Source: an uncultured Solobacterium sp. | Lineage (GTDB): Bacteria > Bacillota_I > Bacilli_A > Erysipelotrichales > Erysipelotrichaceae | Direction of reading: 5' to 3' | Assembly: GCA_900552125.1 (NCBI GenBank) | Contig: URYK01000014.1 | Span: 1 to 60,867, forward strand | DNA length: 60,867 bases | Shown: piece after piece, positions 7,933 through 16,133 of the stretch | Position numbering within the stretch: the stretch's first letter is position 1 | Layout: the number at the start of each line of letters is the position of its first letter | The notes under the pieces: model-generated | The model's input: the letters and a program-made list of their open reading frames with translations, nothing else | Database searches by the model: none | What the model was told of the DNA's origin: nothing | Made by a program: the position numbers and the translations under genes

Positions 7933-10198
7933 CTTTTCCTAATAGAACTTTTTCTGCAGTAATTGGCAGTGTACGAATTTGTACACCTGTTGCATGTGCT
8001 ACTGCAGATGCAATAGCTGGTGATGGAGTATTGATTACAACTTCACCAATTGATTTAGCTCCAAAAGGTCCATTGTCTTCATAACTGCTTTCAAAATCTA
8101 CACGAATCTGTCCTACATCTAAACGAGTTGGTATTTTGTACTGCATGAAAGAATTATTACGCATTTTACCAGCTGGTGTATAACTAATATCTTCATATAA
8201 AGCCATACCAATTCCTTGCGCAATCCCACCTTCTGTTTGAATACGCGCTAAGTTAGGATTAACTACTGTACCACAATCCACAACTGCTACATAATCGACC
8301 AAGTCAATTTCGCCAGTTAGCTTATCTACATCAACTTCCGCAATACCTGCCATAAATGGAGGAGGAGAAGTAGGTGAACAATGTGATGCACTAGCGATTA
8401 GACACTCACCTTTACCACCTGCAAAACATTTATTCGCAAAATCTTTTAAGCTCATCTTTTGATTATCTTCAACAGCATAAATCATTTTCCCATCAAAAGT
8501 AATATGATCTTTATCAACGCCCATTAAAACAGAAGCTTCTTCAATAATCTGTTTTCGTAATATTTCACATGTTTTAACAACCGCCATACCAGTTACATAT
8601 GTTGTCGCAGATGCATAAGAACCTGTATCATATGGAGAAGCATCGGTATCAACTGCTTGTGTGACAACCTGATCTACGGAACAATCTAAACATTCTGCAG
8701 CCATTTGTGCCAAGATTGTATCACAGCCTGTCCCCATATCCGTTGCCCCTATTGATAATGTATAGTATCCATCATCCTGAAGTTTAATTACCGTAGAAGC
8801 AATATCAACATTCGCAATACCACTACCCTGCATAGAAAGCGCAACACCTAGACCACGTACTTTGTCTCCCATATCACGACGAAGTGATTTATCTTTCCAG
8901 CCAATCATATCCATAGCTTTCTGTAGACAGCGATCTAGTGCACAGCTATTTAAAAATTCTTTATAATACTGACTCATGACTTCATTTTCCTGAACCATGT
9001 TTTTAAAACGTAATTCACATGGATCCATATGAAGTTCATCCGCCAGTTCATTCACAATAGATTCTACCGCAAACTGTCCTTGTGTAGCTCCATAACCACG
9101 ATAAGCACCAGCCTGCATAGTGTTTGTATAAACAACATCAGATACGAAACGACTAGCCTTTACATGATTATAAATAGGAAGTGATTTGTGACCACTTAAA
9201 CCTACAGTAGTAGACCCATGTTCTCCATAAGCTCCCGTATTTGATAAAGTATGTAAATCAATTGCCAGAATATCTCCATCTTTTGTCGCACCGATTTTCA
9301 CATGCATTTTCATTTCATGACGAGAGTTACTAGACATGAATGTTTCTTCTCTTGAATATACCAATTTACTTGGTTTCTTCAACATCCAAGTGACAAAACC
9401 TGTAAATATTTCCGTACATCCTGTCTGTTTAGCTCCAAAACCTCCACCAATACGTGGCTTTATTACTTTAATTTTAGATTTTGGTATTTCTAACGCATTG
9501 GATACCATACGACGAATATGGAAAGGCACCTGTGTAGAGCTTACAATATTTAAACGATCATATGTATCAATATATGCATAAGAACGGAAAGTTTCCATCA
9601 TTGCCTGTGCATTCGCCTTTGTATGATAATCACGTTCTAATACTACATCACACTCTTTAAATACTTCATCTACATCACCTACAACACTTTCATCATGAGA
9701 ATGCAGGTTACGCATACGATCATTACCAATTTCACATAATAATTTATAATCATCTTCTGCATGTACAACAACTGGATTATCTAAAGCTTTTGTAAAATCT
9801 AAAACAGCATCATATACTTCATAATCCACTTTGATCAGCTTCATAGCTTTATTTACACAATCTTCATCTTTACCTACAACGATTGCGACTTCATCACCGA
9901 CATATCGTACAATTTCATCAAGTATTTTACGATCGTATGGAGATGGTTCTGGATATGTTTGCCCAGCTAATGTGAAACGAGCATTAGGTACATCTTCATA
10001 AGTATAAATGGCTTCAATACCAGGTATTCTTTTCGCAATACTTGTATCAATGGATTTGATTCTTGCATGTGCATGAGGAGAACGCAATAATTTGATTACT
10101 AGACAATCCGCAGGAGCTAAATCATCACAATATACTGGTTTACCGCTTAATAATGCATAAGCATCTTTTTTTACTACTGGCTGATTTACATACTTCAT
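7922..10198 (-). CDS. xdhA: Molybdenum hydroxylase large (Mo-cofactor) subunit, xanthine dehydrogenase family
   Basis: Catalytic subunit of a three-subunit hydroxylase that oxidises purines or another N-heterocycle using water. GGGFGAK is at 251-257, RGYGATQGQFAVE in the middle, and the catalytic Glu lies in GAKSIGE (713-719). 758 residues, normal for a separate Mo subunit. It overlaps the Fe-S gene by 4 nt upstream and mocA downstream. Substrate is inferred: the purine riboswitch upstream favours xanthine, hypoxanthine or a related purine, but nicotinate-type hydroxylases share this layout. No selenium-labile accessory genes are seen nearby. Confidence 0.85.
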   Translation of the reverse strand: MKYVNQPVVKKDAYALLSGKPVYCDDLAPADCLVIKLLRSPHAHARIKSIDTSIAKRIPGIEAIYTYEDVPNARFTLAGQTYPEPSPYDRKILDEIVRYVGDEVAIVVGKDEDCVNKAMKLIKVDYEVYDAVLDFTKALDNPVVVHAEDDYKLLCEIGNDRMRNLHSHDESVVGDVDEVFKECDVVLERDYHTKANAQAMMETFRSYAYIDTYDRLNIVSSTQVPFHIRRMVSNALEIPKSKIKVIKPRIGGGFGAKQTGCTEIFTGFVTWMLKKPSKLVYSREETFMSSNSRHEMKMHVKIGATKDGDILAIDLHTLSNTGAYGEHGSTTVGLSGHKSLPIYNHVKASRFVSDVVYTNTMQAGAYRGYGATQGQFAVESIVNELADELHMDPCELRFKNMVQENEVMSQYYKEFLNSCALDRCLQKAMDMIGWKDKSLRRDMGDKVRGLGVALSMQGSGIANVDIASTVIKLQDDGYYTLSIGATDMGTGCDTILAQMAAECLDCSVDQVVTQAVDTDASPYDTGSYASATTYVTGMAVVKTCEILRKQIIEEASVLMGVDKDHITFDGKMIYAVEDNQKMSLKDFANKCFAGGKGECLIASASHCSPTSPPPFMAGIAEVDVDKLTGEIDLVDYVAVVDCGTVVNPNLARIQTEGGIAQGIGMALYEDISYTPAGKMRNNSFMQYKIPTRLDVGQIRVDFESSYEDNGPFGAKSIGEVVINTPSPAIASAVAHATGVQIRTLPITAEKVLLGKDED

Positions 10199-10656
10199 GC
10201 TTGATCACTTCCATTCTCTAAATATGCTTGTATTGCACGCATCTGCCCCATATATCCTGTACAGCGGCATAGATTTCCAGATAGCCAATATTTTATTTCT
10301 TCTAGATCCCAATTCTGTTTTTCTTTTTTCATCGCAAGCACCTGCATCATCAATCCAGGAGAACAGAAACCACATTGTTCAGCTCCCTGTTTTGCCATAC
10401 AATCCGCAAATGCTTTTGACTCTTCTTTTAATCCTTCTAAGGTAGTAATGCGATGTCCATCACAGCGTGCAGCTAATACACTACATGATAAGATAGGTTT
10501 TTCATCAAACCAGACAGTACATAAACCACAGTTTGTTGTTTCACATCCGCATTTTACACTTTTATAACCGTGTTCTCTTAAAAATTTAAACAATGTCAGA
10601 TCGGCACTGATTTCTGCGCTAATTGGTTTTCCATTTACGATAATGTTTACCTTCAT
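10195..10656 (-). CDS. xdhC: [2Fe-2S] subunit of the molybdenum hydroxylase
   Basis: Electron-transfer subunit linking the Mo site to FAD. N-terminal plant-ferredoxin-type cluster with Cys38, Cys43, Cys46 and Cys58, and a C-terminal cluster with Cys95, Cys98, Cys130 and Cys132 (motifs QCGFCSPG and CRCTGY). 153 residues, normal length. Both clusters are complete. Overlaps the FAD subunit and the Mo subunit by 4 nt each, so the three subunits are translationally coupled. Confidence 0.93.
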   Translation of the reverse strand: MKVNIIVNGKPISAEISADLTLFKFLREHGYKSVKCGCETTNCGLCTVWFDEKPILSCSVLAARCDGHRITTLEGLKEESKAFADCMAKQGAEQCGFCSPGLMMQVLAMKKEKQNWDLEEIKYWLSGNLCRCTGYMGQMRAIQAYLENGSDQA

Positions 10657-11429
10657 GCGACTTCCTCCTCGCTTACTTGCTTCAACAAACGTAATGTTAA
10701 GGCATATACTAATTTCTCTCTATACTCTTTACTGCCTCGCATATTATCTTCACATGGCACAGTTTCTGCCATTTCCTTTGCTAAGGATTCAAAATCATTC
10801 GTCCATGTTTTTTTATACAATATTGCACGTTTTGGACGTGATCCTACGACTAAGCGCAATTCATCATTATTTCTTGCGATTGACATATTTAATACCGGAA
10901 GATCTGTAGCACTTTTGCGAACACAGGCAAATGCTGTTTTGATTTCTTCTTTACGTACAAAAATATGTGTTAAGATATCTCGTTCATAACCCATCTTTGC
11001 ATATTCTTCAATCGATACTTTTCCTTTTTTATGTAAATGAACTTCTGCATTTAAACAAAGAAAAGCACATAGAATATCTGAAAAACCAAAACGAGAATAT
11101 AAGCTTCCTCCTACGGTTGCTGTATTACGAAATTGTACCCCTACGATATCTTTTACCGCATCCTGGAATAAAGTGCCAAAATACTGTTTTAAACCTGTAT
11201 GTGTTTCTAAGGTACGCAGTGTTGTCATTGCGCCAATTAGAAAACCTTCTTCTGTTTCTTCAATACTGTCTAATCCTAAATCACATAAATCAATAGCTAC
11301 TGGTATTGTACGATCCTGCATACGCAGCCACATCATTCCTCCAATAATTTGATTCATACGATTTTTTGATAATAGCTCCATTGCCTCATCAAGACTTGTT
11401 GCTTTGTGATACTGATTAATCTGTAACAC
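10653..11429 (-). CDS. xdhB: FAD-binding subunit of the molybdenum hydroxylase
   Basis: PCMH-type FAD subunit that passes electrons to NAD+ or another acceptor. IIGGMMWL (about 28-35) and TVGGSLYSRFGFSDI correspond to the two FAD-pyrophosphate loops. About 258 residues from GTG at 11429, which sits 7 nt after AAGGAGG; the in-frame ATG at 11447 lies before this ribosome site. It begins 2 nt after the stop of the ABC ATPase gene, tying transporter and enzyme into one operon. Confidence 0.88.
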   Translation of the reverse strand: MLQINQYHKATSLDEAMELLSKNRMNQIIGGMMWLRMQDRTIPVAIDLCDLGLDSIEETEEGFLIGAMTTLRTLETHTGLKQYFGTLFQDAVKDIVGVQFRNTATVGGSLYSRFGFSDILCAFLCLNAEVHLHKKGKVSIEEYAKMGYERDILTHIFVRKEEIKTAFACVRKSATDLPVLNMSIARNNDELRLVVGSRPKRAILYKKTWTNDFESLAKEMAETVPCEDNMRGSKEYREKLVYALTLRLLKQVSEEEVA

Positions 11430-11431
11430 CT

Positions 11432-12205
11432 CTAATCCTCCTTCCATACAAGATGTAATCCTGTTTCATTATGTTTGACTTGAAAAATATCGCCATATAA
11501 CTGTTCATAGTAATCACAACATTCCTCTATCAGCTGTTGTCGATCACCTTTGATATGAGCATATAGTTTTCCTTGGTGTAATAAGAGAATTTCATCCGCA
11601 TATTGTAATGCAAGATTTGGATCATGCATACTAATCAACATGCTCTTCCCTTCTTTTTTTCTTTGCACAACCTCACGTAAAAACTGATGTTGTCTTCGAT
11701 AATCTAAATATGTACATGGCTCATCCATAATCATTACAGTAGCATCTTGAAGAAATGCGCGAGCCACATAAGTCATTTGTAATTCCCCACCACTTATTTC
11801 CTGTAATAATTTTCCTTTTATATGAGATAGATTCCATTTATCCAATAAGTTTTGTGCTTTTTGATAATGTTGTTTTGTCGGAATCGAAAATGGAGAAATC
11901 GTCCTCGCAAACCCGCTTACCATACAATCTTCAACACGTAAATCTTCTACTATTTCTTTTTTCTGAGGGACATAGCTAAAGATTTCCGCAAGCTGTTTTA
12001 CTTTCATGAGAGAAACATCTCGATCATCTGCATAGATAGTTCCTGTATAAGGGACTTGTCGCAATAAAGAGCGAATTAAAGTTGTTTTTCCACTTCCATT
12101 TTCTCCCAGCAGCATGACAATCTTTTTATCCGGAAGCTCAAAGCTAAGATCATGTAATATTTCTTTTCCTTGTAAAGAAACATGGAGATGTTGAACACGA
12201 ATCAT
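11432..12205 (-). CDS. ABC transporter ATPase, BtuD/FecE type (probable molybdate uptake)
   Basis: Energises the adjacent FecCD-type permease. Walker A GENGSGKTT at 34-42, signature ISGGELQ, Walker B VMIMDEP. 257 residues. Overlaps the permease by 4 nt. By sequence it is a metal-chelate/cobalamin-type ATPase. Because it is embedded between a substrate-binding protein and molybdenum hydroxylase subunits, molybdate or tungstate is the likeliest cargo, by analogy to MolBCA of Haemophilus; this is inference. Confidence 0.85.
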   Translation of the reverse strand: MIRVQHLHVSLQGKEILHDLSFELPDKKIVMLLGENGSGKTTLIRSLLRQVPYTGTIYADDRDVSLMKVKQLAEIFSYVPQKKEIVEDLRVEDCMVSGFARTISPFSIPTKQHYQKAQNLLDKWNLSHIKGKLLQEISGGELQMTYVARAFLQDATVMIMDEPCTYLDYRRQHQFLREVVQRKKEGKSMLISMHDPNLALQYADEILLLHQGKLYAHIKGDRQQLIEECCDYYEQLYGDIFQVKHNETGLHLVWKED

Positions 12206-13170
12206 AGACGTACTCTTCCTTTCAAAAACAAGATAATCAATGCAATTCCCCCAAATAAACTTGTTAGGATACTAATTGGAATCTCAATGGTAAGAAGTGT
12301 TCTTGCCAAGGTATCACAAACCAGCAAGAAGATTGCCCCACAAATTGCAGTAATTCCCATGGTTTTTGATATCGGCTGTTTATACGCAATACGAATCACA
12401 TGTGGAATCAATAATGAAACCCAGCTTACGATTCCCGCAACACTGATGACACTAGCTACTAATAAGGTCGCAAGTAATAACGATATCCATCGAATGCTCT
12501 TAACAGAAACACCTAAAGTAGAGGCTTCTTCTCCAAAAGATAATAACTGAATCTGCCACCGTAACAGATACAAGCCAAGTCCTCCTGCTGTACAAAGAAT
12601 CATGGTTATAATAACAGATTGCCAAGATGCATCTGAAAAACCTCCCATGAGCCAATATTCAATTTCCGCAAGCTGTGTTAATGGATCTGCGTATAGTTTC
12701 AGTATCATCATCAAAGCATTCGCAACTGCCTGTAATACTAATCCAGCCACAACCAGATTTAATATTCGATTCCCACGAACATGGGATGCCAAGAAAAAGG
12801 TAAGTAAAACAATTATCATTCCACCAATAAAGGAAGAAAGCTCTGTTGCCCACGCATTGGAAAACATCAAAATCGCAAATGTAGCACCTAAGGAACAACC
12901 ACTGCTTGCCCCTATCACATCACCACTTGCTAAGGGGTTTTGAAAAACAGTCTGATATACAATACCTGATATTGCTAATGCTGCTCCACTGATGCATACC
13001 AATAAAATACGAGGTAAACGAAGATTCCAAACAAGAGACTTCGTAATTTCATCGCCTGATAATAAAAGTGCATGCCAGATTTCTGAAATACTGCTGCCGT
13101 ATCTTCCCATACATAAGGAACATGCTGCCACAATCACCAATATAAGTAAAAGCCAAAATTTGCTTTTCAT
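12202..13170 (-). CDS. ABC transporter permease, FecCD/BtuC family (probable molybdate)
   Basis: Integral membrane protein with about nine to ten hydrophobic segments across 322 residues. Family signatures include the GAALAISGIVYQTVFQNPLA region, SGCSLGA and VSLLIPHVIR. It forms the homodimeric channel of a BtuCDF-type importer. It lies 1 nt after the substrate-binding protein gene and overlaps the ATPase gene. The cargo assignment follows from operon context, not from residues in this protein. Confidence 0.85.
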   Translation of the reverse strand: MKSKFWLLLILVIVAACSLCMGRYGSSISEIWHALLLSGDEITKSLVWNLRLPRILLVCISGAALAISGIVYQTVFQNPLASGDVIGASSGCSLGATFAILMFSNAWATELSSFIGGMIIVLLTFFLASHVRGNRILNLVVAGLVLQAVANALMMILKLYADPLTQLAEIEYWLMGGFSDASWQSVIITMILCTAGGLGLYLLRWQIQLLSFGEEASTLGVSVKSIRWISLLLATLLVASVISVAGIVSWVSLLIPHVIRIAYKQPISKTMGITAICGAIFLLVCDTLARTLLTIEIPISILTSLFGGIALIILFLKGRVRL

Positions 13171-13171
13171 A

Positions 13172-14176
13172 CTATAAACCTAAATCTTGATCCTCTACTT
13201 GAATATCATAGAATTTCTGATAAAAATCTTTTGCTTCCTGTTTTACTGTATCTATAGATAATTGATCAGGATATAAAGTCGCATATGCCCATAATGTACC
13301 TAAACAGCTTGATAAGTTTGGTGTATCCCATGTTTCTAGTGAACTAGGGAATACATAAACCTGCTGATCTTTTACTGCATTAATATTTGCTAGGGAAGCA
13401 TCCTGATATACTGAATCAGTAGTCACACCATCTTGTTCTAAGAAAATAACATCTGGATTCATACGTAATAAGCTTTCTTTATCAATCGTACTCCATCCTA
13501 CTCCTGTTTCATCCATAACATTTTCTGCTTCTGCTTCTTCTAATAAATCATCCTGATACATATCACAACCTGCACCTCTTAAGATTTCAGTTCCCGCAAA
13601 ATATACATTCTTTTCATTCTCTACATCTTTAATATAAGTATCAAATAATTCATCACGATATGCAAAATACTCTTTTGCTTGTTCTTCTGCACCTAAAACT
13701 TTCGCAATCATATTAACTGCTTCATCATAGTCATCTTCTGTTTCAGGATTGATCAATAAAACCTTCATTCCTAAAGCTTCAATCTTATCTACATAGTCTT
13801 TTAAACTTACGGGTAAAATTACAAGATCTGCTCCTGTTTCTGCCGCAGCTTCTACATTAAATGATTTTTTATTACCCATACCAGGTAGTTCTAATACATT
13901 AGGTGCAGCTAATTTATAAATATCACGTGTATCTGCTTTCATTTCCACACCAACAAGCTTATCTTCTTGTCCTAAGCCAATAATTGTACTTGTGGAAATA
14001 TAGTAACCGCTAATTACTTTCTCTGCAGGTTTATCAAGAGTCACTGTTCTACCTGCTTGATCTGTAACTGTAATTGCATTAGTTTCTGGTTCTGTGTTTG
14101 TTGCCTCATTACTTGAACATGCCACTAAAGAAACAGCTAAGCATAAGGTCATTGCCAATGTTAGTAATTTTTTCAT
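13172..14176 (-). CDS. Substrate-binding lipoprotein, TroA/FepB-like fold (probable molybdate)
   Basis: Signal peptide with lipobox SLVAC (Cys20), then a low-complexity linker and a Fe3+-siderophore/cobalamin-type binding domain (ITVTDQAGRTVTLDKP and following). 334 residues. It would capture substrate outside the cell and dock with the permease. It overlaps the upstream NTPase gene by 4 nt. Sequence alone fits an iron-chelate binder; presence inside a molybdenum hydroxylase operon argues for molybdate or tungstate. Confidence 0.82.
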   Translation of the reverse strand: MKKLLTLAMTLCLAVSLVACSSNEATNTEPETNAITVTDQAGRTVTLDKPAEKVISGYYISTSTIIGLGQEDKLVGVEMKADTRDIYKLAAPNVLELPGMGNKKSFNVEAAAETGADLVILPVSLKDYVDKIEALGMKVLLINPETEDDYDEAVNMIAKVLGAEEQAKEYFAYRDELFDTYIKDVENEKNVYFAGTEILRGAGCDMYQDDLLEEAEAENVMDETGVGWSTIDKESLLRMNPDVIFLEQDGVTTDSVYQDASLANINAVKDQQVYVFPSSLETWDTPNLSSCLGTLWAYATLYPDQLSIDTVKQEAKDFYQKFYDIQVEDQDLGL

Positions 14177-14682
14177 TTTACTTCCTCCATTTCCTTTATA
14201 ATAAACTCCTTTGCATCCTTATAAGATAGCGTGTCTAAATCCAATACAACAACATCTTCTCTAGATGCAATCCTTCGAATATATTGTATCTCATATTTCT
14301 TTAAAACACCAAGAATGTTCGGGAATTTATCCACAACTTCCAGCAATTTTTCTACATATAATTCATCATTTCTTTCTAAATGTCCTATTTCATCTAAAAT
14401 CATTACATGATCAGTATAAGTACTAGCTTTTTCCAACAAGCTCACTCCATATGTATCAAATACATTTGGTATTACTTCATTCCATGTCTCATGCTGTTTT
14501 GAAAATAAAACATCTTTCTGATCCATATCATGTAATGCATGAAGATAAAACCCCATACGTTTACCATCTACCATATAGGGTAATGTCTGAAAGCCACATA
14601 TTGAAACATGACATTCCTCAACACATTCTCTTATACAAGTAGACTTTCCAATCTGTTTCTGTCCTGTTAAAAATATCTTCAT
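14173..14682 (-). CDS. THEP1-like P-loop nucleoside-triphosphatase
   Basis: Small cytoplasmic NTPase, about 169 residues. Walker A GQKQIGKST at 7-15 and Walker B MILDEIG at 94-100 match the THEP1/NTPase_1 family. Start: ATG at 14682, preceded by AAAGGAGC; the in-frame ATG at 14742 would place the leader terminator inside the coding region and has no ribosome site. First gene of the molybdenum hydroxylase operon. Its role there is unknown; it may handle a nucleotide linked to cofactor assembly or supply. Confidence 0.78.
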   Translation of the reverse strand: MKIFLTGQKQIGKSTCIRECVEECHVSICGFQTLPYMVDGKRMGFYLHALHDMDQKDVLFSKQHETWNEVIPNVFDTYGVSLLEKASTYTDHVMILDEIGHLERNDELYVEKLLEVVDKFPNILGVLKKYEIQYIRRIASREDVVVLDLDTLSYKDAKEFIIKEMEEVK

Positions 14683-14703
14683 ATATTTTAGCTCCTTTAC
14701 ATA

Positions 14704-14732
14704 GAAAAAGGCTCTCACGTTGTGCGAGAACC
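14704..14732 (-). terminator. Leader terminator (expression platform) of the purine riboswitch
   Basis: Minus strand: GGTTCTCGCA paired with TGAGAGCC, followed by TTTTTC, just upstream of the first gene. Its 5' arm region GATTGGT can instead pair with ACTGATC, the 3' strand of riboswitch P1, giving an antiterminator. This arrangement predicts that ligand binding switches the operon off. Confidence 0.8.
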
Positions 14733-14767
14733 AATCATCCATTTATATCCTAAAAATATAACATAAA

Positions 14768-14846
14768 GATCAGTCCGTAGTCCCAAAAGTAACGGTTTGG
14801 GGTAGAAACATTCGCACCATACCAAGCGAATTATACGAAACAAATT
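14768..14846 (-). promoter_or_regulatory. Purine riboswitch, guanine class (C at the specificity position)
   Basis: The minus strand shows the purine aptamer core in order: TATAA (14835-14831), P2 TTCGC/GCGAA closing a loop with GGTATGG, junction TTTCTACC (14808-14801), P3 CCAAA/TTTGG with loop CCGTTAC, and GACTACGG (14782-14775). The loop GG and CC pairs needed for the loop-loop kiss are present. The residue that pairs with ligand is C in GACTA, as in guanine-sensing members; adenine sensors have U there. L3 is CCGTTAC rather than the common CCGTAAA. It controls the molybdenum hydroxylase and transporter operon. Confidence 0.88.
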
Positions 14847-14922
14847 GATTTTAACATAGATTTCTATCAATTACTATAATGTGTTTTATTTTTTCTTCTT
14901 CCAAATGTTTACAAAGTTATAT

Positions 14923-14951
14923 TTGACTTCAAAAATAAAGCGTGCTATCAT
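14923..14951 (+). promoter_or_regulatory. Promoter of pnuC
   Basis: TTGACT at 14923-14928 and TATCAT at 14946-14951 with a 17-bp spacer. Confidence 0.7.
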
Positions 14952-14967
14952 CATATAGAAAATTAAT

Positions 14968-15050
14968 CTGCCACCGGGTAGAGAATGCAATAGCATTCGT
15001 TGCACATCGATAGGTCTTTGAAGATGTGTAATGGGTGCTTTTTTTTGACG
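14968..15050 (+). promoter_or_regulatory. Structured leader of pnuC; candidate riboswitch or attenuator
   Basis: The ~95-nt leader can form a three-way junction. A closing stem pairs GC-ACC with GGTGC (one bulged C); hairpin P2 is GAATGC-AATA-GCATTC; hairpin P3 is TTGCACATC paired with GATGTGTAA. The closing stem is followed directly by eight Ts and then the GGAGG of pnuC, so closing the junction could terminate transcription and opening it could allow expression. I do not recognise a known riboswitch consensus here; it is unlike what I recall of the NAD+-II (pnuC) motif. Confidence 0.5.
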
Positions 15051-15059
15051 GAGGTTATT

Positions 15060-15770
15060 ATGTTTAAGTTATATTCTTATTTTACAAAACAAGAAATTAT
15101 CTTATGGTCAGTATCTATGTTATTTATTCTATCTTCTTTCTTGATTTTTGATAGAGAAAACTATTTAACTTTAGTAGCTTCATTCATAGGAGTCACTTCT
15201 TTAATATTCTGTGCAAAAGGTAATCCATTTGGTCAATTTCTAATGGTTATATTTAGTCTTCTTTATGGTGTAATTTCTTATACGTTTGCTTATTATGGAG
15301 AAATGATTACCTATGTAGGAATGACTGCCCCTATGGCTTTATTCTCTTTAATTTCATGGTTAAGAAATCCTTATCAAGGAAAGAAATCAGAAGTAAAAGT
15401 AAATACTTTAAAAGGAAAAGAAGTTGTATTTATGTCTATTCTAACAGCTGTCATCACATTTATTTTCTATTTTATTTTAAAGGCTTTCCATACTGCAAAT
15501 CTTATTCCTAGTACTATTTCAGTTACTACTAGTTTTCTAGCAGTATATTTAACTTTCCGTAGAAGTCCTTTCTATGCAGCTGCTTATGCCGCAAATGATG
15601 TTATATTAATTGTTTTATGGCTTATGGCATCTTTTGCTAATTCTTCTTACTTCTCAGTAACAATCTGTTTTATAGTATTCTTTATTAACGATTTATATGG
15701 ATTCATGAATTGGTCTAAAATGCAGAAAAGACAACAAATGGATACTCAGGAATTAGCTTTAGAATCTTAA
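15060..15770 (+). CDS. pnuC: PnuC-family transporter (nicotinamide riboside or related vitamin/nucleoside)
   Basis: Polytopic membrane protein of about 236 residues with seven predicted helices and PnuC-like features (SLLYGVISY, PSTISVTTSFLAVYL, Asn-rich YAANDV helix). PnuC proteins pass nicotinamide riboside by facilitated diffusion; homologues take thiamine, riboflavin or deoxynucleosides. Start: ATG at 15060 after GGAGGTTATT; upstream in-frame ATGs fall inside the structured leader. No NadR-like kinase is adjacent, so the substrate stays open. Confidence 0.85.
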   Translation: MFKLYSYFTKQEIILWSVSMLFILSSFLIFDRENYLTLVASFIGVTSLIFCAKGNPFGQFLMVIFSLLYGVISYTFAYYGEMITYVGMTAPMALFSLISWLRNPYQGKKSEVKVNTLKGKEVVFMSILTAVITFIFYFILKAFHTANLIPSTISVTTSFLAVYLTFRRSPFYAAAYAANDVILIVLWLMASFANSSYFSVTICFIVFFINDLYGFMNWSKMQKRQQMDTQELALES

Positions 15771-15779
15771 TACTAAAAA

Positions 15780-15820
15780 ACAATACTAATCAATGTGTGT
15801 GTGGATTGGTATTGTTTTCT
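15780..15820 (+). terminator. Terminator of pnuC
   Basis: ACAATACTAATC paired with GATTGGTATTGT, then TTTTCTTT. Confidence 0.8.
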
Positions 15821-15824
15821 TTAT

Positions 15825-16013
15825 TTACATTTTCTTATTTTTTATTAACCAATAAGTATTTGTCTTTTTCAAAATTACTTCTTTGATAAATGATAATACT
15901 GGCACAATTATTAATAATGCTCCTATGAAGTAAGATATCTCATTCCCTACTAAAATACAATCAATCCCCTTAAGAAAAAACAATGCAAGTATAATTGCTT
16001 TTGTATCTACCAT
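15825..16013 (-). CDS. Small hydrophobic protein, two TM segments
   Basis: 62 residues; hydrophobic segments at about 6-20 and 26-47, then a basic tail. A GGAG site 7 nt before the ATG supports translation. Convergent with pnuC and isolated. I recognise no family and offer no function. Confidence 0.5.
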   Translation of the reverse strand: MVDTKAIILALFFLKGIDCILVGNEISYFIGALLIIVPVLSFIKEVILKKTNTYWLIKNKKM

Positions 16014-16076
16014 ATTCTATCTCCAAATTCCCTAGTTATTATATTATAAATTATGATTTGAAAAATCAAGAATAAA

Positions 16077-16125
16077 CGAAAAAGACCATAACGGTCAAGC
16101 TTATTATCGCTATTCGTTATGGTCT
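16077..16125 (-). terminator. Terminator of the PepSY-protein gene
   Basis: Minus strand: AGACCATAACG paired with CGTTATGGTCT around a 21-nt loop, then TTTTTC. Confidence 0.85.
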
Positions 16126-16133
16126 ATTATTAA

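Noticed and set aside
14683..14742. Extended N-terminus of the NTPase
   Set aside because: The upstream ATG has no ribosome site and would translate through the riboswitch terminator hairpin.
15000..15059. Extended N-terminus of PnuC
   Set aside because: Falls in the structured leader; GGAGG lies directly before ATG 15060.
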